Translations under genes and position numbers: made by a program | Notes under the pieces: model-generated | The model's input: only the letters and a program-made list of their open reading frames with translations | Databases searched by the model: none | Told to the model about the DNA's origin: nothing | Assembly (NCBI RefSeq): GCF_023734135.1 | Contig: NZ_AP025730.1 | Span: 4,278,001-4,342,000 of the forward strand | Reading direction: 5' to 3' | DNA: 64,000 nt | From: Sphaerotilus microaerophilus | GTDB lineage: Bacteria; Pseudomonadota; Gammaproteobacteria; Burkholderiales; Burkholderiaceae_C | Shown: positions 50,222-60,519 of the stretch, piece by piece | How positions within the stretch are numbered: position 1 is the stretch's first letter | Layout: each line of letters begins with the position of its first letter

Positions 50222-52552
50222 TCAGAAAGCCGTACCGATCTGGAACTGGAAGCGCTGGATTCTATCCGTGCGGGCATAGCGCACCGGCACACCCCAGCTG
50301 AGCTTGAGCGGGCCCACCGGCGAGACCCACGACAGGCCGATGCCAGCGGACACGCGGATGGGGTTGGCCTCGCTGTCGCGCAACGACTCGCCTTCGCGCC
50401 ACACGTTGCCGGCGTCGGCATAGCCGAAGATGCGCAGCGTGCGGTCGTTGCCCACACCCGGGAAGGGCACGTAGAACTCGGCGTTCAGGTTCATGCGCCG
50501 GTTGCCGCCGATGTAGGCGCCGGTGACGTCCACCGGGCCGAGCGAGTTCTGGTCGAAGGCCCGCACCGTCCCGAGGCCACCGCCATAGAAGTTCTTGAAG
50601 ATCGGGTACTCGCGCCCGAACAGGCCCTTGCCGTAGCCGAACTCGGCGTTCAGGCCCAGGGTGTACTTCTTGGTCAGCGGGAAGTACTGCTGGAACTGGT
50701 AGTTGGACTTCAGGTAGCGGGTGTCGCCGGCGATGCCCCACTCCAGGTTGACTCGCTGGTAACGGCCCGCGTTGGGCACCAGGGCGCTGTCGCGGCCGTC
50801 GCGCTGCCAACCCAGCGTCAGCGGAACGGCGCTGGTGCTGTTGCCGTAGGTGCTGCGCAGGCGAAAGTAGTTCTCCGGCAGCGCACTGGCGGACTTGATG
50901 CGCGTGCTCTCCGCGCCGATGCCGACGAACACCGTGTCGTACTCGGAGTAGGGCACGCCGAAGCGCAGCGCCACGCCCGGGGTCGCCAGCTCGTAGGACT
51001 CGCCCTGGCTGTTGAGCGGCTTGGAGGTGCGGTAGTAGATGTCGAAGGCGCGCGAGACGCCGTCGTTGGTGAAATAGGGATCCACCGTCGAGAACACCAG
51101 CGTGCGGTTGCTCTTGCTGGTGTTGAACTCCACGCCCAGGTAGTTGCCCGAGCCGAAGACGTTGTCCTGCTTCACCGACGCGGAGAACGAGAGCTTGTCC
51201 GCACTGGAGAAGTTGGCCCCGAGCATCAGGCTGCCGGTGGGTTTTTCCTTGACGGTGAAGGTCAGGTCGACCTGGTCGAGTGCGCCGGGCACCTCGTTGG
51301 TCTCGACGTCCACCTCGCTGAAGTAGCCCAGCCGGTCGACGCGGTCACGCGAGAGCTTGATGCGCTGGCCGTCGTACCAGGCCGACTCGAACTGGCGGAA
51401 CTCGCGGCGCACCACCTCGTCGCGGGTGCGGGTGTTGCCCGAGACGTTGATGCGCCGCACGTAGACGCGCCGGCCCGGATCGGCATTGAGCAGCACCACC
51501 ACGCGGCCGGTGTTGCGGTCGATCTGCGGGATCGCCTCGATGCGGGCAAAGGCATAGCCGAACAGGCCGAAACGGTCGGTGAAGGCCTTCTGCGTGCTCG
51601 CCACCGCCTCGGCCCGGTAGGGCTCGCCCGGCTCGATGCTGACCAGCGACTTGAACTCCTCGTCCTTGCCGAGGTAGTCGCCGCCCAGCTTGACGCCGGT
51701 GACGGTGTAGCGCTGGCCTTCCTTGATCTGGATGGTGACGGTGATGCGCTGCTTGTCCGCCGAGATCGCCACCTGCGTGGACTCGACGTTGAACTCCAGG
51801 TAGCCCCGGTTCAGGTAAAAGGCGCGCAGCGTCTCCAGGTCGGCGTTGAGCTTGACGCGCGAGTAGCGGTCGCTCTTGGTGTACCAGCTCATCAGCCCGC
51901 CGGTGGTCAGGTCCATCTCGCCGAGCAGCGTGCCCTCCGAAAAGGCCTGGTTGCCGGTGATGCGGATCTCGTCGATGCGGGCAACGCCGCCCTCGGTCAC
52001 GGCGAAGGTGACGTTGACCCGGTTGCGCTCGATCGGCGTGATGGTGGTCACCACCTCGGCGCCATAGAGGCTGCGCGTCAGGTACTGGCGCTTGAGTTCC
52101 TGCTCGGCGCGATCGGCCAGGGCGCGGTCGAAGGGCTGGCCCTCGCCGACGCCGACGTCCTTCAGCGCCTTGATCAGCGTGTCGCGGTCGAACTCGTGGG
52201 TGCCGGTGAAGTCGACGCTGGCGATGATGGCGCGCTCCTGCACCACCACCACCACGACCCGCCCCTCCACCTCGATGCGCACGTCCTTGAACAACCCGGT
52301 GGCGAACAGCGCACGCAGCGCGGCCGCCCCCTTGTCATCGTTGTAGTTGTCGCCGACCCGGAAGGGCAGCGAGGCGAACACAGTGCCCGCCTCGGTGCGC
52401 TGCAGGCCTTCGATGCGGATGTCCTTGATCGCGAAGGGATCGACCGCCCGGGCCGGCAGGCTCACCAGGGCCGCCGAGGCGGCCAGGAGGCTCAGGCTGG
52501 TACGGGAGAGGATGGCGACAGGGCGGACGGGGAGCAGGCCGGTGAAATGCAT
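50222..52552 (-). CDS. bamA: Outer membrane protein assembly factor BamA
   Basis: 776-residue Omp85 protein that inserts beta-barrels into the outer membrane. A signal peptide ends near LPARAVDPF. Five POTRA domains follow (to about residue 420; for example IKDIRIEGLQRTEAGTVFAS), then a 16-strand barrel ending in the terminal Phe of RFQFQIGTAF. The L6-loop motif that is normally VRGF/Y reads VRAF in GGGLGTVRAFDQNSLGP. It lies 4 bp after rseP and 29 bp before skp. Confidence 0.97.
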   Translation of the reverse strand: MHFTGLLPVRPVAILSRTSLSLLAASAALVSLPARAVDPFAIKDIRIEGLQRTEAGTVFASLPFRVGDNYNDDKGAAALRALFATGLFKDVRIEVEGRVVVVVVQERAIIASVDFTGTHEFDRDTLIKALKDVGVGEGQPFDRALADRAEQELKRQYLTRSLYGAEVVTTITPIERNRVNVTFAVTEGGVARIDEIRITGNQAFSEGTLLGEMDLTTGGLMSWYTKSDRYSRVKLNADLETLRAFYLNRGYLEFNVESTQVAISADKQRITVTIQIKEGQRYTVTGVKLGGDYLGKDEEFKSLVSIEPGEPYRAEAVASTQKAFTDRFGLFGYAFARIEAIPQIDRNTGRVVVLLNADPGRRVYVRRINVSGNTRTRDEVVRREFRQFESAWYDGQRIKLSRDRVDRLGYFSEVDVETNEVPGALDQVDLTFTVKEKPTGSLMLGANFSSADKLSFSASVKQDNVFGSGNYLGVEFNTSKSNRTLVFSTVDPYFTNDGVSRAFDIYYRTSKPLNSQGESYELATPGVALRFGVPYSEYDTVFVGIGAESTRIKSASALPENYFRLRSTYGNSTSAVPLTLGWQRDGRDSALVPNAGRYQRVNLEWGIAGDTRYLKSNYQFQQYFPLTKKYTLGLNAEFGYGKGLFGREYPIFKNFYGGGLGTVRAFDQNSLGPVDVTGAYIGGNRRMNLNAEFYVPFPGVGNDRTLRIFGYADAGNVWREGESLRDSEANPIRVSAGIGLSWVSPVGPLKLSWGVPVRYARTDRIQRFQFQIGTAF

Positions 52553-52556
52553 GCGA

Positions 52557-53939
52557 TCAGTGCTGGCCCAGCAAGCGGGCCACGTCGTTGTAGAGAGCGA
52601 GGGTCATCATCATCAGGATGACGGCCAGCCCACCCCGTTGCAGCCGCTCCAGCCAGACCTCGGGAATCGGCTTGCGGGTCAGCCCCTCGATCAAATGATA
52701 CAGGAGGTGTCCACCGTCGAGCATCGGCAGCGGCAGCAGGTTCAACACGCCCAGGCTGACGCTGACCACGGCCAGGAAGCCCAGGTAGTAGGCCAGCCCC
52801 AGTTCGACCGACTGGCCGGCGAAGTCTGCGATGGTCAGCGGGCCGCTGATGTTGCGCAGCGAGGCCTCGCCGATGAGCATGCGGCCGAACATCTTGAGCG
52901 TCAGGCCGGCCACCTCGACGGTGCGCTCCCAGCCACGCAGCAGGCCGTCAGCGACGCCGTAGCGCACCTCGTCCATCTGCGGCGGGCCGCCCACGGCGGC
53001 CTGGATGCGACCAAACACCTCGCCGCGCTCCTCGACGCGCACCGGCTGCACCACCAGCGTCAGCAGCTCGGCCCCGCGCCGCAGCTCCCACTGCTGTGCA
53101 GCCACCTGCTGCCCGTTCACCGCCGAGCGGATGAGCGCGCGCAGCGCCGCCGCATCCGCCACGGTGCGGCCATCGACGCGCAGCACCACATCGCCACGCC
53201 GCAAGCCGGCCCGCTCTGCCGGGCCACCGGCAACGATCTCGCCCAGCAACGGTTCGGCGTAGGCCGCACCCAGGCCGATGCGCCGCACCAGCTTGGCATC
53301 CGCGTCGCCTGCCTGCAGCTCGGCCAGCGGCAGCCGCAGCACCCGGCGCCCACCGCCGGAGGGGCCGCTGACTTCCAGTTCCATGTCCTGGCCGTTCAGC
53401 GCCGCACGCGTGACCTGCCAGCGCAGGTCGGTCAGCGAGGCCACCGGCGTCCAGTCGGCGGGCATGGCCTCGCCGGGCTCACCCGTGCGGGCAGCACGCA
53501 CCCAGTCGCCGGCCTGCACCCCGGCGCGTTCGGCCACGCTACTGGCCAGCGGCGTGCCCAGCAGGGCACGTGGTTCCTGGGTGCCGATCCAGAAGGATGC
53601 GGCATAGAGCAGCACCGCCAGCAGCAGGTTGGCCAACGGCCCGGCGGCCACCACCGCGGAGCGCTGCCACAGCGACTTGCGGTTGAAAGCGCGGTGCAGC
53701 TCCTGCGGCGGCACGGGCGCCTCCCGCTCGTCGAGCATCTTCACGTAGCCGCCGAAAGGCAGCGCGCCGATGACCCACTCGGTCTCGCCACGCTGGCGGC
53801 GCCAGATCGGCCGACCGAATCCGACCGAAAAGCGCAGCACCTTGATGCCGCAGGCCCGGGCGACCCGGTAGTGCCCCCATTCGTGCACGACGATGAGGAC
53901 GGCGATGGTGACGAGAAAGGCCAGGATCGAATTCGGCAT
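52557..53939 (-). CDS. rseP: Site-2 zinc metalloprotease RseP
   Basis: 460-residue inner-membrane protease that cleaves anti-sigma-E and remnant signal peptides. The zinc site is LIVVHEWGHYRVARA (H-E-x-x-H, near residues 18-22), and the second catalytic motif is NLLPLPMLDGGHLLYH near 400. Two PDZ domains lie between (AERAGVQAGDWVRAA and AERAGLRRGDVVLRVDG). About four transmembrane helices. It lies 6 bp after dxr and 4 bp before bamA. Confidence 0.97.
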   Translation of the reverse strand: MPNSILAFLVTIAVLIVVHEWGHYRVARACGIKVLRFSVGFGRPIWRRQRGETEWVIGALPFGGYVKMLDEREAPVPPQELHRAFNRKSLWQRSAVVAAGPLANLLLAVLLYAASFWIGTQEPRALLGTPLASSVAERAGVQAGDWVRAARTGEPGEAMPADWTPVASLTDLRWQVTRAALNGQDMELEVSGPSGGGRRVLRLPLAELQAGDADAKLVRRIGLGAAYAEPLLGEIVAGGPAERAGLRRGDVVLRVDGRTVADAAALRALIRSAVNGQQVAAQQWELRRGAELLTLVVQPVRVEERGEVFGRIQAAVGGPPQMDEVRYGVADGLLRGWERTVEVAGLTLKMFGRMLIGEASLRNISGPLTIADFAGQSVELGLAYYLGFLAVVSVSLGVLNLLPLPMLDGGHLLYHLIEGLTRKPIPEVWLERLQRGGLAVILMMMTLALYNDVARLLGQH

Positions 53940-53945
53940 GGGGGC

Positions 53946-55166
53946 TCAGACTCCGCCGCGGGCGACCAGTTCACCGGCCACCGCACGCGCCGAGGCATCG
54001 AGTGCCAGCAGCCCACCCAGCGTCGACGTGGCGTCCTCCGGCACGGCCAGCTGGGCCAGCGTGCCGGCGTTCACGGCATGGATCCGGTCGAAACGCAGCC
54101 GCCGCTCCAGGAAGGCCGCCACGGCCACCTCATTGGCGGCATTGAGCACCGCGGTCGTGCCGGGGCGGGCCTCCAGCGCCTGCCAGGCCAGCTGCAGGCC
54201 GGGGAAGCGCTGCGCATCGGCCGGCTCGAAGGTCAGCGACGCCAGCGAGAGGAAGTCGAGCTGCGCCGCACCGGACTCGATGCGCTGCGGCCAGGACAGC
54301 CCGTAGGCGATCGGCACGCGCATGTCCGGCGTGCCGAGCTGGGCCAGCACGGAGGCGTCGCGGCAGACCACCATCGAATGGATGATGCTCTGCGGGTGGA
54401 GCAGCACGCGCACATCGCGCGGCGCCAGGTCGAAGAGCCAGCGCGCCTCGATGACCTCTAGCGCCTTGTTCATCATCGTGGCCGAGTCGACCGAGATCTT
54501 GCGGCCCATCACCCAGTTCGGATGCGCACAGGCCTGCTCGGGCGTCACCTCGGCCAGCGTGGCCGGGTCGCGCTGGCGGAACGGCCCGCCTGAGGCGGTC
54601 AGCACGATGTGGTCGATGCGCTGCGCCCAGGCCGACCGGTCTTCCGGCAGGCACTGGAAGATCGCCGAGTGCTCGCTGTCGATCGGCAGCAGCGTGGCGC
54701 CGCCCTCGCGCACTGCGCGCATGAACAGCTCGCCGCCGACGACCAGGGCCTCCTTGTTGGCCAGCAGCAGCCGCTTGCCGGCACGTGCCGCGGCCAGGCA
54801 GGGTGCCAGGCCGGCCGCACCGACGATGGCCGCCATCACGCTGTCCACCTCGGGGTGAGCAGCCACTTCTTCCAGCGCCGCGGCACCCACCAGCACCTCG
54901 GTGCGCACGTCGGCACTGCGCAGGCGCGTGGCGAGGTCGCGGGCCGCGGCGACATCCGGCAGCACGGCGAAGCGCGGCTGCCAGCGCAGGCACTGCGCCG
55001 CGAGGTCGTCGACGCGGCTGTGCGCCGACAGCGCAAACACCTCGAAACGCTCCGGGTGGCGGCCGATCACGTCGAGCGTGCTGGTGCCGATCGAGCCAGT
55101 GGAACCCAGCACGCACACGCGCTGGCGGGGAACGGACAACACGGTCGTGACGGACGAAGCACTCAT
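53946..55166 (-). CDS. dxr: 1-deoxy-D-xylulose 5-phosphate reductoisomerase
   Basis: 406-residue NADPH-dependent enzyme of the MEP isoprenoid pathway. ATG at 55166 overlaps the cdsA stop (ATGA); a longer frame exists but is less likely. The NADPH site is [19 protein letters not shown]. Metal and substrate loops are [43 protein letters not shown] and the C-terminal [12 protein letters not shown]. Its product supplies the undecaprenyl precursor used by neighbouring uppS. Confidence 0.97.
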   Translation of the reverse strand: MSASSVTTVLSVPRQRVCVLGSTGSIGTSTLDVIGRHPERFEVFALSAHSRVDDLAAQCLRWQPRFAVLPDVAAARDLATRLRSADVRTEVLVGAAALEEVAAHPEVDSVMAAIVGAAGLAPCLAAARAGKRLLLANKEALVVGGELFMRAVREGGATLLPIDSEHSAIFQCLPEDRSAWAQRIDHIVLTASGGPFRQRDPATLAEVTPEQACAHPNWVMGRKISVDSATMMNKALEVIEARWLFDLAPRDVRVLLHPQSIIHSMVVCRDASVLAQLGTPDMRVPIAYGLSWPQRIESGAAQLDFLSLASLTFEPADAQRFPGLQLAWQALEARPGTTAVLNAANEVAVAAFLERRLRFDRIHAVNAGTLAQLAVPEDATSTLGGLLALDASARAVAGELVARGGV

Positions 55167-55999
55167 GCACACACCAGGGCCAGGGCGAGAGGACACACGG
55201 GCAGCAGCGCGTCGATGCGGTCCAGCACGCCGCCATGCCCGGGCAGCAGAGCCGAGCTGTCCTTGGCGCCGACAGCACGCTTGACCAGCGACTCGAACAG
55301 GTCACCCACCACGCTCAACGCCGAGAGGAACAGGCAGCCGATCACCAGGCCGAGCGGCCCGGAGCGCTGCCAGAGCAGCGTGTAGAGACTGGGGCCATCG
55401 GCCAGGCCACGCTGGTCGAAGGCCATCCACAGCGCAGCCACCAGCAGCACGCCGATCATGCCGCTGTAGACCCCCGCCCAACTCTTGCCCGGGCTGATGG
55501 CCGGCGCCAGCTTGCGCCGGCCGAAGGCGCGACCGCCGAAGTAGGCGGCGATGTCGGCGGCCCACACCAGGCAGAAGGTCGAAAGCAGGAAGTTCAGCCC
55601 ACGCAGGCGGGCCTCGGCGATCGCCAGCCAGGCCAGCCAGAGCAGCAGCAGGCCCGCCACGAGCCGCAGCCCGCGCGGCACGGTCGGCCAGGCGGCCACG
55701 CCACGGCGCAGCACCCAGGCGCCGCCCAGCACCCACACCAGCATGGCCAGCCACCACAGACCGGCAGGACTGTGGCCCACCCACCCCAGCCACCAAGCCA
55801 CCCCTGCGCCGGCCACGACCAGCGCGCCGAAGGCGAGCGCCGCGACACCGGGTGCATGGTTGAGGCGGGACCATTCCCAGCCCGCTGCGCCGATCATCAC
55901 CAGCGTCAGGGCCATGAAGGGCCAGGGGGCGGACGCAAACAGCGCCGGCAGCAGCACCGCCATCAGCAGCAGCGCCGTGATGACCCGTTGTTTGAGCAT
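55163..55999 (-). CDS. cdsA: Phosphatidate cytidylyltransferase
   Basis: 278-residue membrane enzyme making CDP-diacylglycerol from phosphatidic acid and CTP. About seven to eight transmembrane segments. The CDS signature is [24 protein letters not shown], split here as [13 protein letters not shown] and [18 protein letters not shown], with [20 protein letters not shown] earlier. It overlaps dxr by 4 bp and follows uppS. Confidence 0.96.
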   Translation of the reverse strand: MLKQRVITALLLMAVLLPALFASAPWPFMALTLVMIGAAGWEWSRLNHAPGVAALAFGALVVAGAGVAWWLGWVGHSPAGLWWLAMLVWVLGGAWVLRRGVAAWPTVPRGLRLVAGLLLLWLAWLAIAEARLRGLNFLLSTFCLVWAADIAAYFGGRAFGRRKLAPAISPGKSWAGVYSGMIGVLLVAALWMAFDQRGLADGPSLYTLLWQRSGPLGLVIGCLFLSALSVVGDLFESLVKRAVGAKDSSALLPGHGGVLDRIDALLPVCPLALALVCA

Positions 56000-56028
56000 G
56001 GGCGATTCCGGTCTCGGAGGGCGCAGGT

Positions 56029-56781
56029 TCAGCTGCCCGCAGGCAGCGAGACGACTTCGCCACTGGGCGCGATGTCGGTCTTCACGCGACCGAAGCGGCG
56101 GTCGCGCCGGGCATAGTCCTCCAACGCCGCATCGAGGGCCCGCTCGTCGAAGTCGGGCCAGAGGCAGTCGGTGAAGTACAGCTCCGAATACGCAGTCTGC
56201 CAGAGCAGGAAATTGGAGATGCGCACCTCGCCGCCGGTGCGGATGAAGAGGTCCGGGTCCGGTGCGTAGGTCAGCGACATGCGGCTCGACAGCGCGGCCT
56301 CGTCGATCTGCTCGGGCCGCAGGCCCTCGGCGATGGCGCGCTGGCAGGCCTGCACCACGTCCCAGCGCCCGCCGTAATTGAAGGCCACCGACACCGTGAT
56401 GCGGCGGTTGTTCGCAGTGCGGGCCTCGGCATGGTCCCAGGCCGCCCGCACCTTCTCGGCCACGTGGCTGCGATCGCCGATGATGCGGATGCGCACGCCG
56501 TCCTCGGCCATGCGGGCGAGGTACTTCGACACTGCCACCATGACCAGGTTCATCAGGCCGGAGACCTCGTCCTGGGGCCGCTTCCAGTTCTCGGAGGAGA
56601 AGGCAAAGACGGTGAGGTACTCGATGCCGCGCGCCGCACTGGCGTGGATGATGCGCACGAGCGCGTCGACACCGAACTTGTGCCCGACCACGCGCGGCAT
56701 CAGCCGCCGGTTGGCCCAGCGGCCATTGCCATCCATCACGATGGCCACGTGGCGTGGCACGGGATGCAGGGGCTCAGCCAC
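56029..56781 (-). CDS. uppS: Undecaprenyl diphosphate synthase
   Basis: 250-residue cis-prenyltransferase making the C55 lipid carrier for cell-wall and LPS sugars. Motifs are HVAIVMDGNGRWANRRLMPR with the catalytic Asp, GHKFGVDALVRII, LTVFAFSSENWKRPQDEV, and the C-terminal DLFIRTGGEVRISNFLLWQ with YSELYFTDCLWPDFDE. It lies 84 bp after frr and 29 bp before cdsA. Confidence 0.97.
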   Translation of the reverse strand: MAEPLHPVPRHVAIVMDGNGRWANRRLMPRVVGHKFGVDALVRIIHASAARGIEYLTVFAFSSENWKRPQDEVSGLMNLVMVAVSKYLARMAEDGVRIRIIGDRSHVAEKVRAAWDHAEARTANNRRITVSVAFNYGGRWDVVQACQRAIAEGLRPEQIDEAALSSRMSLTYAPDPDLFIRTGGEVRISNFLLWQTAYSELYFTDCLWPDFDERALDAALEDYARRDRRFGRVKTDIAPSGEVVSLPAGS

Positions 56782-56865
56782 GGCCGCTCCTCGGATCCGG
56801 ACTCAGGGCGAGCAGTCCCGCAAAACGACGCGCGAACCGCTCGGACGGACACACCACCGCGGGCG

Positions 56866-57426
56866 TCAGACCGCGAGGATGTCGGCTTCCTTGCCGTGCA
56901 CCAGCTTGTCGATCTCGGCGATGGTGCGGTCGGTGAGCTTCTGCACTTCGTCGATGGAACGGCGCTCCTCGTCCTCGGTGATCTGCTTGTCCTTGAGCAA
57001 CTTCTTGGCGTGCTCGTTGGCATCACGACGCAGGTTGCGCACCGCGACCTTGGACTCCTCGCCGGCGTGGCGCACCACCTTGGTCAGCTCCTTGCGGCGC
57101 TCCTCGGTCAGCGCGGGCATCGGCACGCGGATCAGGTCGCCCATCGTCGACGGGTTCAGCCCCAGGTCGGACTCGCGGATGGCCTTCTCGATCTTTTGGC
57201 CCATGCCCTTTTCCCAGGGCTGGACGCTGATGGTCCGGGCATCGATCAGGGAGACGTTGGCCACCTGGCTGATCGGAACCGGTGAGCCGTAGTAATCCAC
57301 ATGCACCTGGTCAAGGATGCCCGGGTGGGCACGGCCGGTGCGGATCTTGGTCAGTTCGTGCTTGAAGGCCTCGATGGACTTGGCCATCTTGGCTTCGGCG
57401 TTCTTCTTGATGTCGGCAATGCTCAT
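56866..57426 (-). CDS. frr: Ribosome recycling factor
   Basis: 186 residues, the standard length. With EF-G it splits post-termination ribosomes. It has the tRNA-like two-domain layout: long helices of domain I ([40 protein letters not shown]) and domain II ([20 protein letters not shown]). It lies 91 bp after pyrH. Confidence 0.98.
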   Translation of the reverse strand: MSIADIKKNAEAKMAKSIEAFKHELTKIRTGRAHPGILDQVHVDYYGSPVPISQVANVSLIDARTISVQPWEKGMGQKIEKAIRESDLGLNPSTMGDLIRVPMPALTEERRKELTKVVRHAGEESKVAVRNLRRDANEHAKKLLKDKQITEDEERRSIDEVQKLTDRTIAEIDKLVHGKEADILAV

Positions 57427-57517
57427 CGCTTGACTCCTGGGAATGCGGCGTTTCTTGCGGCGTTCATGCGGCGGTTGTGCGGCGGGACGGTGACGAACCG
57501 GGGCGCGACAGCGACCC

Positions 57518-58228
57518 TCAGACGTGCACCAGCGTGCCTTCGTCCTCGCCCAGCACCACGCGCTTGAGCGCGCCCGGCTTGACGATGGAGAACACCTTGA
57601 GCGGCAGCTTCTGGTCGCGGCACAGCGCGAAGGCCGTGGCGTCGAGCACCGCCAGGTTCTTGATGATGGCCTCGTCGAAGGTCAGCGACGGGTAGCGCGT
57701 GGCGCTGGGATCCTTCTTCGGGTCGGCGGTGTAGACACCGTCCACCTTGGTGGCCTTGAGCATGATCTCGGCGCCCACCTCGGCACCGCGCAGCGCTGCG
57801 GCCGTGTCGGTGGTGAAGAAGGGGTTGCCGGTGCCGCCAGCGAAGATCACCACCTTGCCCTCTTCGAGGTACTGCAGCGCCTTGGGTCGCACGTAGGGCT
57901 CGACCACCTGGTCGATGCTGATGGCAGACATGACGCGTGCGGTCATGCCCTCCAGCCGCATCGTGTCGGCCAGCGCCAGCGAGTTCATCACCGTGGCCAG
58001 CATGCCCATGTAGTCGGCCGTGGCCCGGTCCATGCCGACCGAGCCGCCCGCGACACCGCGGAAGATGTTGCCACCGCCGATCACGACGGCCACCTCGACA
58101 CCCAGCGCCGTGACTTCCCGGATCTCGCGCACCATGCGCACGATCGTCGCGCGGTTGATGCCGAAGGCATCGTCGCCCATCAGGGCCTCTCCGGAAAGCT
58201 TCAGCAGGATGCGTTTGTAGGCCGGCAT
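57518..58228 (-). CDS. pyrH: Uridylate kinase
   Basis: 236-residue hexameric UMP kinase. The start [18 protein letters not shown] at 58228 is the conserved N-terminus; a longer frame to 58402 reads into the tsf-pyrH gap and is rejected. Motifs are [51 protein letters not shown] and [17 protein letters not shown]. It lies 94 bp after tsf. Confidence 0.98.
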   Translation of the reverse strand: MPAYKRILLKLSGEALMGDDAFGINRATIVRMVREIREVTALGVEVAVVIGGGNIFRGVAGGSVGMDRATADYMGMLATVMNSLALADTMRLEGMTARVMSAISIDQVVEPYVRPKALQYLEEGKVVIFAGGTGNPFFTTDTAAALRGAEVGAEIMLKATKVDGVYTADPKKDPSATRYPSLTFDEAIIKNLAVLDATAFALCRDQKLPLKVFSIVKPGALKRVVLGEDEGTLVHV

Positions 58229-58322
58229 GCGTGGTTCCTCGATCAGTGCAACGTGGCGGCAGTTTAGGCGATCACACGGGTACAAACCCCAAGTTCGGGA
58301 TCTGCACCCACGGCGCCGAAGG

Positions 58323-59219
58323 TCACTGACCCTTGGCGGCAGCGACCTGGGCAGCCACTTCGGCCGCGAAGTCGTCCTGCTTCTTCTCGATGCCTTCACC
58401 AACGATGAACATCGTGAAGCCCTTGACGGCCGTACCGGCCCCCTTCAGGTAGGCACCCACGGTCTGCTTGCCATCGGCGGCCTTCACGAAGACCTGGTCG
58501 AGCAGCGAGACTTCCTTCAGGAACTTCTGCACCGAGCCGTCGACCATCTTGGCGACGATCTCGGCCGGCTTGCCGGACTCGGCAGCCTTCTCGGCAGCGA
58601 TCTTGCGCTCCTTCTCGACCAGCTCGGCAGGCACGTCGGCCGACGACAGCGCGGCCGGCTTCATCGCGGCGATGTGCATCGCAGCGTCCTTGGCGGCTGC
58701 GGCGCTGCCGGTGTACTCGACCACCACGCCGATGCGCGTGCCGTGCAGGTAGTGGGCCAGGTCACCACCGCCCGCGTAGCGCTTGAAGCGGCGGATCGAC
58801 ATGTTCTCGCCGATCTTGCCGATCAGGCCCTTGCGCACTTCTTCGACGGTCGGGCCAAAGTCCTCCATCGCCAGCGGCAGGGCCGACAGCGCCGCCACGT
58901 CGGCCGGGTTGTGCTCGGCAACCAACTGGGCGCAGGACTGCACGAAGGCCAGGAAGGTCTCGTTCTTGGAGACGAAATCGGTTTCGCAGTTGACTTCGAT
59001 CAGCGCACCAGTGGCGCCAGCCACCGCTGCGGCGATCACGCCCTCGGCCGTCACACGCGAAGCCGCCTTGCTGGCCTTGTTGCCCAGCTTGACGCGCAGG
59101 ATCTCTTCGGCACGGGCCATGTCGCCGTCGGCCTCGGTCAGCGCCTTCTTGCACTCCATCATCGGGGCATCGGTCTTGGCCCGCAGGTCGGCAACCATCT
59201 TTGCGGTAATCGCAGCCAT
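58323..59219 (-). CDS. tsf: Translation elongation factor Ts
   Basis: 298-residue nucleotide exchange factor for EF-Tu. The start [20 protein letters not shown] at 59219 is typical and has GGAGA upstream. The signature [19 protein letters not shown] and the [15 protein letters not shown] exchange motif (Asp-Phe pair) are present, with two core subdomains and a C-terminal [15 protein letters not shown] helix. It lies 111 bp after rpsB with a terminator-like hairpin between. Confidence 0.98.
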   Translation of the reverse strand: MAAITAKMVADLRAKTDAPMMECKKALTEADGDMARAEEILRVKLGNKASKAASRVTAEGVIAAAVAGATGALIEVNCETDFVSKNETFLAFVQSCAQLVAEHNPADVAALSALPLAMEDFGPTVEEVRKGLIGKIGENMSIRRFKRYAGGGDLAHYLHGTRIGVVVEYTGSAAAAKDAAMHIAAMKPAALSSADVPAELVEKERKIAAEKAAESGKPAEIVAKMVDGSVQKFLKEVSLLDQVFVKAADGKQTVGAYLKGAGTAVKGFTMFIVGEGIEKKQDDFAAEVAAQVAAAKGQ

Positions 59220-59280
59220 CGTTCTCTCCTTGGCAGCCGGCGGCAGCACAGGTCGCCACCGGGATGTGTTCAAAACGTCT

Positions 59281-59309
59281 TGAAAAAAGGGGGCTGAAGC
59301 AGCCCCCTT
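59281..59309 (-). terminator. Terminator/attenuator between rpsB and tsf
   Basis: The perfect 10-bp stem AAGGGGGCTG/CAGCCCCCTT with a 3-nt loop is followed on the minus strand by TTTTCA, making a run of six T with the stem end. It lies 22 bp after the rpsB stop and upstream of tsf, so only part of the transcripts should continue into tsf. Confidence 0.8.
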
Positions 59310-59330
59310 GCATGAGCCGCGGGCGTGGAC

Positions 59331-60077
59331 TCAGGCGGCGTCGCTGACCTCGACGAACTCGTCGCCGGTCGCAGCCACGGCCTCGACCACGTCATTGATC
59401 GCGTTGGCCTTGCCTTCCAGGACGGCATCCGCCATCACCCGGGCGTACAGCGCCACGGCCTTGGCCGAGTCGTCGTTGCCGGGGATGACGTAGTCGATGC
59501 CCACCGGCGAGTGGTTGGTGTCCACCACGCCGATGACCGGGATGCCCAGCTTCTGAGCTTCCGCCACGGCGATCTTGTGATAACCGACGTCGATCACGAA
59601 CAGCGCGTCAGGCAGCGCGCCCATGTCCTGGATGCCGCCGATGTCCTTCTCGAGCTTGGACAGCTCGCGCTGGAACAGCAGGCCTTCCTTCTTGTTCATC
59701 TGCTCCAGGCCGGCCTCGACCTGGGCCTGCATGTCCTTGAGCTTCTTGAGCGAACCCTTGACCGTCTTGAAGTTGGTCAGCATGCCGCCCAGCCAGCGCT
59801 GGTCGACATAGGGCATGCCGGCACGGGCGGCTTCCTGGGCGACCACGTCACGCGCCTGGCGCTTCGTGCCGACGAACAGGACGGTGCCGCGCTTGGATGC
59901 CAGCTGGCGCGCGAACTTGGTGGCCTCAGTGAAGAGCGGAACCGTCTTCTCGAGGTTGATGATGTGGATCTTGTTGCGATGGCCGAAAATGAACGGGGCC
60001 ATCTTGGGGTTCCAGAAGCGGGTCTGGTGACCAAAGTGGACACCGGCTTCCAGCATTTCGCGCATCGTGAAGGACAT
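59331..60077 (-). CDS. rpsB: 30S ribosomal protein S2
   Basis: 248-residue S2. The start [20 protein letters not shown] at 60077 with TTTGGAG upstream is family-typical; a longer in-frame extension to 60194 is rejected. Signatures are [20 protein letters not shown] and [20 protein letters not shown]. It is the first gene of the minus-strand translation/envelope cluster and has a leader of up to about 270 nt. Confidence 0.98.
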   Translation of the reverse strand: MSFTMREMLEAGVHFGHQTRFWNPKMAPFIFGHRNKIHIINLEKTVPLFTEATKFARQLASKRGTVLFVGTKRQARDVVAQEAARAGMPYVDQRWLGGMLTNFKTVKGSLKKLKDMQAQVEAGLEQMNKKEGLLFQRELSKLEKDIGGIQDMGALPDALFVIDVGYHKIAVAEAQKLGIPVIGVVDTNHSPVGIDYVIPGNDDSAKAVALYARVMADAVLEGKANAINDVVEAVAATGDEFVEVSDAA

Positions 60078-60519
60078 CGAGAGACTCCAAAGGTTGGATC
60101 TAGAATCCGGCTGGAATCGCACAGGGTGAGAGGGCGATGCAGGCAGGTCAGCCGCTGCGCGGCACCACCCCATCGAACCCACGGTGTGCAACACCTTTAG
60201 TTAGCCGGATCCGGGCTTCATTCTTCCGGCCGCAGGCGCCTCGAAGCACCTGGCGGACAACAACCCCGGAACGGGGCACTTCATCGACAGCCGACATGTC
60301 AGACCTCTTCAAGGAGGAGGCGGCGACCGGCCTGTCTCTGCGGAAAAACCCAAAGAGTATATCAGCCTTGATCCCGCTCATCCCAACCGGTAAGCGCACC
60401 GACCGCGTACCCCCAATCCAAGCCACCCACCCTGCCGATGCGGCACCCGATGGCTCGCGACGCCGGCCGCTCCAGCTGAAGCACGCGCCGAGACACCTGC
60501 CGATGCGGACGCCGCTCTG
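60078..60519. promoter_or_regulatory. Divergent region between rpsB and the DadA-like gene
   Basis: 442 bp without a supported gene. The best minus-strand -10 box is TATACT (60356-60361), preceded at 19 bp by TTGGGA, which would give an rpsB leader of about 270 nt. The leader contains the short hairpin GGTGT-TGC-ACACC near 60190 and the palindrome CCGGATCCGG (60205-60214). Autoregulation of rpsB by S2 through its leader is known in E. coli; whether it applies here is inference. No plus-strand promoter was identified. Confidence 0.4.

Noticed and set aside
50186..52621. 811-codon plus-strand open frame opposite bamA
   Set aside because: Val/Asp/Glu-rich antisense shadow with no domain; bamA itself is unmistakable.
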